Below are positions 1 through 5,998 of a DNA stretch of 13,772 nucleotides, piece by piece. The stretch spans positions 1 to 13,772 of the forward strand of contig DAIMGT010000085.1 of the NCBI GenBank assembly GCA_036723735.1, in the 5' to 3' direction. Under the pieces are notes generated by a model, which saw only the letters and a program-made list of their open reading frames with translations, made no database searches and was not told where the DNA came from. The stretch is from UBA4656 sp002405525 (lineage in GTDB: Bacteria; Pseudomonadota; Gammaproteobacteria; Xanthomonadales; Ahniellaceae). Within the stretch, counting starts at the first letter, position 1. Each line of letters starts with the position of its first letter. The position numbers and the translations under genes are program-made.

Positions 1-1
1 A

Positions 2-728
2 TCCTCGGCAGTCTACCGGTCAGTCCGGTTAAATGGAGAGCCCTGGAACTTCCTATACCCCGCCCTGCTGACCGCGCTGGCTGGCTCGCTGATGCGCGCG
101 GGTCGCTGGGACGAGGCCGATGCGCGCTTCGCGGAAGGCATTGCGCTGCGCGAGCGGGTCAGCGGACGGCACCCCAACCAGGTGATCGACTTCGCCAGCC
201 ACGCGCAGCTCAAGAACCTGCGCGGCGAGTGGGCGGCGGCGCAGGCGCTGGCGGAGCGCGCGCTCGCCATGCAGGAGGCGTTCGGTGGCGGCAACCCCCA
301 GGCGGTGGACAATGCGCGCTTCGCGCTCGCCATCTCGCTGCGCGAACAAGGCAGGCTCGATGCGGCTCTGGCCGCGTTCGACACGGTCATCGCGGCCTAC
401 TCCAACACGGAAGCCGACCCGCGCCGGGTGGCGCGCGTGCAGGCCGCGCGCGCTGGTCCTGGCGCGCATGGGCCGCACCGGCGACGCCCGCACGGCCGTC
501 GATGCGGCGCTCGAAGTGCTCAAGCCGCGCCCCGACGGCGCGCTGGTCGAGGCGCTGCAGGCGAGTGCCCGCATCCACTTCGCGGCCGGCGATCGCACGG
601 CCGCGCAGGCCGATGCGCGCGAGGCCCAGGCGCTCTACGACGCACGGGTACCCGATGGCCATCCCCTGCGCGCACGCGCCGCGGCACTGGTCCCCGAGAC
701 CCGGACCCTCCCGGCGACTACGCCGTAG
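2..728 (+). pseudogene. TPR-repeat protein, 3' part, frameshifted
   Basis: The reading frame is open from the left edge, so the start lies outside the window. In the first frame (2 to about 450) the protein has helix-turn-helix pairs typical of TPRs, for example AGRWDEADARFAEGIALRE and QGRLDAALAAFDTVIAAY. The frame then runs into Arg/Gly-rich nonsense, while another frame continues the TPR pattern (LVLARMGRTGDARTAVDAAL, then AAGDRTAAQADAREAQALYD) to a TAG at 726-728. The join falls in a CG dinucleotide run at about 445-453. Loss of one CG unit, or gain of one base, explains the shift. Such TPR tails are common at the C-terminus of Ser/Thr kinases and regulators in this kind of genome, but no kinase domain is visible, so the full protein is unknown. 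It could be a true pseudogene or a sequencing error. It converges on the next gene. Confidence 0.6.
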
Positions 729-758
729 CGCGAGGATAGAACGCGGGACGTTCTCGCG
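729..758. terminator. Candidate bidirectional hairpin between convergent genes
   Basis: The 31-bp gap between two convergent stop codons holds an inverted repeat. AGAACG (738-743) pairs with CGTTCT (749-754) around a 5-base loop. An alternative, longer pairing is CGCGAG (729-734) with CTCGCG (753-758). No T-run follows on either strand, so this is not a textbook intrinsic terminator. Its position fits termination of both transcripts. Confidence 0.35.
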
Positions 759-759
759 C

Positions 760-1128
760 TCAGGTCTCCGGCACGTTGGTGACCTGCGGATCGCAGTTGA
801 CCAGCGTGCCGTCGAGCCGGTCCTCGACCTGGATCGACACCAGGATCAGATACTGAACCGTGTTCGCGTTCAGCACGTCGAGCTGGCGGCCGTCGTCGAG
901 GATCTGCGGCTTCGACAGCTGCCCGAGGGCGTCGGTGCTGAAAAAGCGGCTGAAGCGGAAATCGCGCCCGGTGTCGGCCGACAGCCGGTAGCTCATCACC
1001 GTGTCCGGCTTCAACACGTTCACCAGGTCGGGGAAGAAGTTGTAGAAGTACTTGCCACCGCCGGTGTTGCCGCCGCGGCCGACGCGCGCGACTTCCAGAT
1101 TGATGATGACCGGGTCTTTCTGATTCAT
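760..1128 (-). CDS. 122-residue protein of unknown function, coupled to the STAND regulator
   Basis: The ATG at 1126-1128 overlaps the TGA of the upstream regulator in an ATGA arrangement (1125-1128), so the two genes are almost certainly co-transcribed and translationally coupled. The Shine-Dalgarno signal in front of the ATG is weak, which fits coupling. The protein begins MNQKDPVIINLEVARVGRGG and has alternating hydrophobic stretches (VQYLILVSIQVE) and a Gly-rich turn (GGNTGGGKYFYNFFPD). This suggests a small beta-sandwich. There is no signal peptide or membrane segment, so it is likely cytoplasmic. I do not recognise it with confidence; the small beta-sandwich DP-EP (formerly DUF1888) proteins are one family worth comparing, offered from memory only. 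Its context suggests a partner or modulator of the regulator, which is inference. Confidence 0.8.
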   Translation of the reverse strand: MNQKDPVIINLEVARVGRGGNTGGGKYFYNFFPDLVNVLKPDTVMSYRLSADTGRDFRFSRFFSTDALGQLSKPQILDDGRQLDVLNANTVQYLILVSIQVEDRLDGTLVNCDPQVTNVPET

Positions 1129-4100
1129 GGTTGCGGGTCTCGTTGTGCATGGGAACGGAGGGAGGCAGCCGCGCCCGCATCCGCCACCGACGGCAGCGCC
1201 AGCGCGTAATAGGGCATGAAACCGGGCTCGCGATAGCCGGCTTGCCATAGCGTGCGCGCGCCGTGTCCGGCTTCGTCGCGGCGGCCGAGCAGGGTCAGTG
1301 CGCGCACGCGCGGATCGAGCGCCTTGAATTCGTTCTGCAGGGCTTCGTCGAGCAGCGCCAGCGCGCCTTGCCAGGCGATGCGCGCACCGCTGTCGGCGCC
1401 GGCGGGCGCGGCAAGCTCCAGCTGGCGGCCCTGCTCGACCAACGCATGCGCCAGCATCAGGCGGGTGTTGCGATCCTGCGGCTGCGCCTGCAGCAGCGCG
1501 CGCAGGTCGGCGACGATGTCGCTGAGCGCGGGCGCGCCGTCGATACCCGCTCCGACGCCGGTGACCTGCGCGATGCGCAGGCGCGCGATCACCTGCAGGC
1601 GGCGCCATTCCACCGCTGCGCCGTCCTGCGCCACCAGCGCGCCCAGCACCGCTGCGCTGCGTTGCAGTCGCGCCAGCGCCTGTTCCCTTTCGCCCCGCAG
1701 CGCGTCCAGCCAGCCGCGCTGCAGCGCCGCGAACGCCGCGTCGCGCTGCCAGCCGCGATGATCGGGCTGGGCGGCGGCCAGCGTTTCCAGCGTATCGGAG
1801 GCCTGCGCATAGTCGCGCGCCGCGTCGTCGAGCTCGCCGCGCATCAGCGCCAGTCCCCCCAGGTGCAGGCGCAGCGTGGCTTCCCGATGCGCCCACAGCC
1901 GTTCGCTCGGGGCCGCGCGCTGCAGTCGCAGGATCAGGTCCAGCGCGTCGCGGTGGCGGGCGCTGGCGGCGTCGAGTGCGCCCAGGGCTTCGTCGCAGCT
2001 CCCCAGCCAGGACAAGGTGTCGGCCAGTTCGGCGTGCAGGGTGCCGTCGTCCGGCCGCAAGGCACGGGCGCGCTGCTTGTACTCGAGCGACGCCTCGAAC
2101 CGGGCGCGCGCCGCAGTGAAATCGCCGCGACCGAACTCCAGCGTGCCGAGGTTGTTGTGCGCGTAGGACACTTCCATCTGCGCGACCGCATCGTCCGGCG
2201 CCAGCGCCAGTAGATGCTCGCTGGCGCGCAGGTAGTCGCTCCAGGCCGCGTGCGCGCCGGCGTCGTCGCGTTCGCGATGCCGCATCTGGCCGAGCCAGAA
2301 CGCCGCGATGCCCAGTTCCTCCCAGCCGGCACGCGCCCCGGGCTGCGCCACGCGCGCGGCCAGTGCCGCCGACTGCTGGAACGCCTGCGCGGCGCCCGCG
2401 GTATCGGCGCGCGCGTAGCGGATCTCGCCCAGCTGTCGCAGCGCGCGGGTGCGCAGCAGCAGCGCGTCGACGCTGTCGTCGTGCGAGGCTGCGGCCGAGA
2501 AATAGTCGTTGGCCTCGCGTCCGATCGCATCCAGCACGTCGAGCCGCCCCAGCGGGCGCAACTTCTCGGTCAGGTCGCCGAGCATGAACTGCAGGAGAGA
2601 CTCGGCCTGCAAGCGGCGCTGCTCGGCGTTCTGCTGCGCGCGGCCGGCGAACAGCGCGGCCACGCCGGCCGCCAGCGCGAGCAGCACGATCGCGGCCAGC
2701 CCGCCGGCGCGCCACCACTGCTGGCGGCGGTGCCGCGCGCGCGAACGCTGCACGAAGCGGTGTTCGTCTTCGCCCAATTCCAGTCCGGGCTGGTCGATCA
2801 GGGTGCGCGCCTCGTCGAGCAGCCTCCCCGCCGGCAGCAGCAGGTCGCGGCGGCAGTCTTCCTGCTGCCAGCGCAGGCAGGCGGCCCCGAGGCGCGCGCG
2901 CGCGGCCAGCAGGCGCTGGTTGTCCTGGATCCATTCCTGCGCCCGCGGCCAGTGCCGCAGCAGTGCTTCGTGCGCGAGCCGGAAACGCGCTTCGCCGCCA
3001 TCGAACTCGCTCACCAGCAGGCGCGCATCGACCAGCTGCGTCACCAGCTCGTGCGCGGCCGGGCAGGACAGCTGCGACCAGCGCGCGTGGCGGCCCGCCG
3101 CCTGGCCACCATCCGGCGCGGGCAGCACCAGGCGGCGCAGCACTTCCGGCAGGCAGGCGCGTGCCGCCGGGGTGGCGGCGGCGAAAGCCGCTTCGGCCTG
3201 GTGCGCAAGCGCACCTTCCAGCCCGCCGATGTCGGCATACGCCGCGAACGACAGGGTGCCGCCCTCGCCACGCCGTTTGTACAGCGCGTGCAAGGCGTGC
3301 TGCAGCAGCGGCAGTGCCTGCGGATGCCGCACCGCGGCGTCGCGCAACACGTCGTCGAGGCGCAGCTGGTTCTGGGGATCGAGCTCGAAGCTCAGCCCCG
3401 CGGCCGCAGCCGGCGTGCGGATCGCCTGCGCCAGTTCGCCGGGCGACAGCGGCGGCACGTCGTACTGGCCGTCGCCGGTCTTGAGTTCGCGCAGCAGCGC
3501 CTGCGCTGTCAGTTTCGGATAGAAGTCGCTGCGGCACGCCGCCAGCACCGCCAGGTGGCGCGCGGTGGCGAGCCGCGCCAGGACGCGCAGGAACGCCTCG
3601 AGTTCGGCCGCGTGCGCCGCCCCGTCGTGCAGCAGCGCCTCGAGCGGATCCACGCAAAGCACCCACACCGGCCGCGCAGCGATGCTGCGGGCCGGCGGCA
3701 GGCGCCGCTCGATCATGGCCTCGACGCCGCGCAGCGCGGCGTCGGGATCCTCGCCCAGGGCCTGCGCGAACCCGGCGAGTGCGGCGGCCGGCAGCACCGG
3801 CTCGCCGCCAGCCTGCCATTGCCCCAGGGCGCGCGCGAACTGTTCCAGCAGCTGCCCGGGCGCCGCCTGCGCCGGGCTGAAATGGGCCACCGACATCGCC
3901 TGCAGCCCGTTCGCGCCGCCGCTGCGTGCGAGCACCGGCAACACGCCGGCCTGCAACAGCGAGCTCTTGCCGCAGCCGCTGGCGCCCAGCAGCAGGACGA
4001 ATCCCAGGCCACGCTCGACCTGCCGCGCCCGCGCCGCCGTCACCTGCGCGGTGGCGCGGCCGCGACCGCAGAACACGCTGCCATGCCCGCCGTCGAAGGC

Positions 4101-4508
4101 GCGCAGTCCCACGTAGGGACTGCCGGCGTTCCAGGTGACGGCGACCTGGCTGGGCGCGCCGCGGTAGCCGTCCGGGAAGGTCACCGGCGCGATCAGCCGG
4201 TAGCCGCGCTTGTGGATGGTGGCGATGTAGCGCGATTCGTTGGCGCTGTCGCCGAGCAGCTTGCGCAGCTGGGCGATGGTCTTGTGCACGGGGTTGTCGC
4301 CATAGAAGGTGCCGCGCCAGCACTCCAGCAGCAGCTGCTCGGCGCTCAGCACCTCGCCCGCGCGTTCGCACAGCGCCACCAGCACCTGCATCGCGCGCGG
4401 CTCCATGACATGGCGCTGGGCGCCGCGCTCGATCGCCTTCTGGTCGGGCTTGACGATCCAGTCGGCCAGGCGGAAGTGCGAAACCAGCGCGTCTATCGCG
4501 GCGTTCAA
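1125..4508 (-). CDS. Membrane-bound winged-helix/STAND NTPase/TPR transcriptional regulator
   Basis: 1127 residues. Residues about 10-108 form an OmpR/CadC-type winged helix: HVMEPRAMQVLVALCERAGE, the recognition helix near NPVHKTIAQLRKLLGD, and the wing at YIATIHKRGYRLIAPV. Residues 130-540 look like the nSTAND1 type of P-loop NTPase: entry motif SPYVGLRAFD, Walker A GASGCGKSS at 175-183, Walker B VWVLCVDPLE at 281-290, LPLLQHALHALY at 399-410, and FRLAHEALLRHWPRAQEWI at 509-527. One transmembrane helix follows at about 602-620 (GGLAAIVLLALAAGVAALF), and then TPR-like helices to the end. The DNA-binding and NTPase parts should be cytoplasmic and the TPR tail periplasmic, possibly sensing a ligand. 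The start is TTG: no ATG or GTG lies between it and the in-frame stop at 4542-4544, and GGGAG sits 6-7 bases upstream. It is divergent from the Gly-rich/Rhs unit, which it may control (inference). Confidence 0.88.
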   Translation of the reverse strand: MNAAIDALVSHFRLADWIVKPDQKAIERGAQRHVMEPRAMQVLVALCERAGEVLSAEQLLLECWRGTFYGDNPVHKTIAQLRKLLGDSANESRYIATIHKRGYRLIAPVTFPDGYRGAPSQVAVTWNAGSPYVGLRAFDGGHGSVFCGRGRATAQVTAARARQVERGLGFVLLLGASGCGKSSLLQAGVLPVLARSGGANGLQAMSVAHFSPAQAAPGQLLEQFARALGQWQAGGEPVLPAAALAGFAQALGEDPDAALRGVEAMIERRLPPARSIAARPVWVLCVDPLEALLHDGAAHAAELEAFLRVLARLATARHLAVLAACRSDFYPKLTAQALLRELKTGDGQYDVPPLSPGELAQAIRTPAAAAGLSFELDPQNQLRLDDVLRDAAVRHPQALPLLQHALHALYKRRGEGGTLSFAAYADIGGLEGALAHQAEAAFAAATPAARACLPEVLRRLVLPAPDGGQAAGRHARWSQLSCPAAHELVTQLVDARLLVSEFDGGEARFRLAHEALLRHWPRAQEWIQDNQRLLAARARLGAACLRWQQEDCRRDLLLPAGRLLDEARTLIDQPGLELGEDEHRFVQRSRARHRRQQWWRAGGLAAIVLLALAAGVAALFAGRAQQNAEQRRLQAESLLQFMLGDLTEKLRPLGRLDVLDAIGREANDYFSAAASHDDSVDALLLRTRALRQLGEIRYARADTAGAAQAFQQSAALAARVAQPGARAGWEELGIAAFWLGQMRHRERDDAGAHAAWSDYLRASEHLLALAPDDAVAQMEVSYAHNNLGTLEFGRGDFTAARARFEASLEYKQRARALRPDDGTLHAELADTLSWLGSCDEALGALDAASARHRDALDLILRLQRAAPSERLWAHREATLRLHLGGLALMRGELDDAARDYAQASDTLETLAAAQPDHRGWQRDAAFAALQRGWLDALRGEREQALARLQRSAAVLGALVAQDGAAVEWRRLQVIARLRIAQVTGVGAGIDGAPALSDIVADLRALLQAQPQDRNTRLMLAHALVEQGRQLELAAPAGADSGARIAWQGALALLDEALQNEFKALDPRVRALTLLGRRDEAGHGARTLWQAGYREPGFMPYYALALPSVADAGAAASLRSHAQRDPQP

Positions 4509-4557
4509 GCGGGCTCCCGGCTCCCGGGTTGTGCAGGATTCTCAAGGACTTGCATAT

Positions 4558-4575
4558 CGGAAGGTTTCCGGAAGG
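4558..4575. promoter_or_regulatory. Candidate operator: direct repeat with 11-bp period
   Basis: CGGAAGG occurs at 4558-4564 and again at 4569-4575, one helical turn apart (11 bp), separated by TTTC. The same stretch also holds the inverted repeat CGGAA-GGT-TTCCG (4558-4570) and the 8-bp palindrome TTCCGGAA (4566-4573). OmpR/PhoB-type winged helices commonly bind direct repeats spaced about 11 bp, which matches the regulator encoded 50 bp away. The link is inference. Confidence 0.4.
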
Positions 4576-4648
4576 CTGACGAAATCATACAGCGGGCAAG
4601 GTTGCAGGCGCCGCCCGCGCCGACTCGACGCGCGGTCTGCCATCCCTG

Positions 4649-4664
4649 CCGGCCCGGGGGCCGG
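4649..4664. repeat. Interrupted palindrome upstream of the Gly-rich gene
   Basis: CCGGCCC (4649-4655) and GGGCCGG (4658-4664) are exact reverse complements separated by GG, 26 bp before the ATG at 4691. It may fold as a 6-bp stem with a 4-base loop in the leader RNA or serve as a protein site. In GC-rich DNA such symmetry can also arise by chance. Confidence 0.3.
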
Positions 4665-4690
4665 TTCCGCAAACCCTTTGGAGACTCGTC

Positions 4691-5893
4691 ATGGCGAAGA
4701 AAGTCGCAAATCCCGGTCTGTCCGATGAGCAACTGGCGCGCTATCGCAAGCGCGTCGTCGACCTCGGCCTGGACCCCACGTTCCACGATGGCCCCTGGCC
4801 GGTGATGGTGCCGGTGCGCGGCATCGAGAACCTGCGGCGCGTCGCCGGACTGGCCGACGTGCCGGCTCCCAAGCAGAGCCCGCTCACGGTCGAGAAGGTC
4901 GAAGACCTCACCAACATGATGGCGCGCCAGGCCGTGAGCAATCACGTGTTCGGCGTGCGCAGCCTCGCCAGCGCCAGCATCGCGCAGGCGCTGGAGGAAC
5001 GCTTCCCGGTGTTTCCGGTGCTGGCCTACACCGCCACCGACATCACGGTCACCGCGCAGAATCCGCTCATCATCAATCGCAATTCCGCCGTCACCGTGTT
5101 CGGCAAGGTCACCATCAGGGACGGCGGCTTCATCATCATCTCGGTCGACGCGCACTTCTCGGCCGAAGTGCTGGAGAAGATCCCCGGCGGCATCTCGCCG
5201 ATGCCCAACGACATCACCGTGCAGGGCCAGGACGGCACGCCCGGCGACAACGGCCCGTCGCGGGGCAAGGCAAAGAACGGCGACAACGGCGGTAGCGCCG
5301 AATGCGACTGCTGCGGTGGCGCCGTGGCGCATGGCGCCAGCAACGGCGGCAACGGCATCAACGGCGACGACGGCGGCAACGGCTTGAACGGCGGCGACGG
5401 CTTCAACGGCCCCAACGTGCGCATCAGCATCGGCAGCCTCAAAGGCAATCTCACCATCCTGCAGCGCGGCGGCAACGGCGGCACGGGCGGTAGCGGCGGG
5501 CGCGGTGGCGATGGCGGCGACGGCGGCCAGGGCGGCAGCGGCACCACCTGTGGCGCGTTCCAGCCGGATGGCGGCAAGGGCGGCACCGGCGGCAATGGTG
5601 GCAATGGCGGCGCCAGCGCCAACGGCGGCAATGCCGGCAACGGCGGCAACCTGATCGTGGCCTACGTCCCGGCCGATCCGAACAGCGGCGCGATCGGCAA
5701 CAACAGCATCGGCCGCGGCGGGAGCAAGGGTGGCCCCGGCACGGGCGGCATCGGCGGCGCGGCCGGCAAGGCCGGCGCCAAGGGCGGCAGCGTCGGCGAA
5801 CCCGGCAACAACGGCATCACCGGTTCCGACGCCGGCATCAACGGCCGCGACGGCGTGGCCGGCCAGTTCACCATCAACGGCCAGCCGGTCTGA
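4691..5893 (+). CDS. Gly-rich repeat protein, possible polyglycine-II bundle
   Basis: 400 residues. The ATG is preceded by TTTGGAGA at 4677-4684, an ideal spacing. Residues 1-175 are non-repetitive: a helical start (LSDEQLARYRKRVVDLGL), then a beta-rich stretch (DITVTAQNPLIINRNSAVTV, VTIRDGGFIIISVDAHFSAE) that may be one or two turns of a beta-helix. From about 180 to 400 the chain is dominated by Gly in triplets such as GGNGGTGGSGGRGGDGGDGG. Two short non-Gly beta interruptions (NVRISIGSLKGNLTILQ, NLIVAYVPAD) break the repeats. A Cys cluster ECDCC lies at 204-208 with one more Cys at 287. There is no signal peptide or membrane segment. GGX triplets can form polyglycine-II helix bundles, as in some phage tail and antifreeze proteins, or a PE_PGRS-like array. 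The function is unknown; it is transcribed toward the Rhs toxin gene and may be co-expressed. Confidence 0.85.
   Translation: MAKKVANPGLSDEQLARYRKRVVDLGLDPTFHDGPWPVMVPVRGIENLRRVAGLADVPAPKQSPLTVEKVEDLTNMMARQAVSNHVFGVRSLASASIAQALEERFPVFPVLAYTATDITVTAQNPLIINRNSAVTVFGKVTIRDGGFIIISVDAHFSAEVLEKIPGGISPMPNDITVQGQDGTPGDNGPSRGKAKNGDNGGSAECDCCGGAVAHGASNGGNGINGDDGGNGLNGGDGFNGPNVRISIGSLKGNLTILQRGGNGGTGGSGGRGGDGGDGGQGGSGTTCGAFQPDGGKGGTGGNGGNGGASANGGNAGNGGNLIVAYVPADPNSGAIGNNSIGRGGSKGGPGTGGIGGAAGKAGAKGGSVGEPGNNGITGSDAGINGRDGVAGQFTINGQPV
5339..5650 (+). repeat. Low-complexity GGC/AAC triplet-repeat DNA
   Basis: Three blocks of degenerate GGCGGCAAC-type triplets (about 5339-5410, 5468-5542 and 5570-5650) encode the NGG and GGX protein repeats of the Gly-rich gene. 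The in-frame period of 3 and 9 bases makes the region prone to length change by slippage without loss of frame. Confidence 0.6.
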
Positions 5894-5901
5894 GCCCGGC
5901 G

Positions 5902-5926
5902 CGGCGCAGGCCGCGCGCCTGCGCCG
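5902..5926 (+). terminator. Strong GC hairpin after the Gly-rich gene
   Basis: CGGCGCAGG (5902-5910) and CCTGCGCCG (5918-5926) form a perfect 9-bp stem with a 7-base loop, 9 bases after the TGA at 5891-5893. The bases after it (TCCGGACTTTCG) lack a T-run. It may act as a partial terminator, attenuator or mRNA-end stabiliser that sets the Gly-rich to Rhs transcript ratio. Which of these is inference. Confidence 0.45.
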
Positions 5927-5998
5927 TCCGGACTTTCGTGCGCGCGCCGCCGCGTCCGCGTCGGTCGCGCCTTGCCCGCTTCCACCCGGGAGATTCCC

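Larger units (their letters stand above)
4509..4690. promoter_or_regulatory. Divergent intergenic control region
   Basis: These 182 bp separate the 5' ends of the regulator (- strand) and the Gly-rich protein gene (+ strand), so promoters for both must lie here or overlap the gene ends. It is locally AT-richer around 4541-4592. I can see a TATGAT-like -10 candidate for the leftward gene (complement of 4584-4589), but no matching -35, so I do not assign a promoter. Symmetric elements in it are listed separately. Confidence 0.6.

Noticed and set aside
229..1209. 326-residue + strand frame spanning the TPR gene end and the 122-residue gene.
   Set aside because: It crosses two convergent genes, matches neither, and is Arg/Gly/Ala-rich shadow sequence.
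760..4545. A 1261-residue - strand frame containing the 122-residue protein as its tail.
   Set aside because: All but the last 122 residues are an out-of-frame shadow of the STAND regulator. Only the part from the ATG at 1128 is protein-like.
2214..4805. 863-residue + strand frame opposite the regulator.
   Set aside because: It is antisense to a gene with clear Walker A/B and winged-helix motifs and is Arg/Gln-rich low-complexity sequence; it also runs into the Gly-rich gene in a wrong frame.
5339..5650. Possible CRISPR-like or tandem-repeat array.
   Set aside because: The period is codon-sized and degenerate, with no spacer structure; it simply encodes Gly triplets.
5972..5998. Upstream TTG start for the Rhs protein (9 extra residues).
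   Set aside because: The ATG at 5999 has a well-spaced GGGAGA and places the basic-hydrophobic signal peptide at the true N-terminus.
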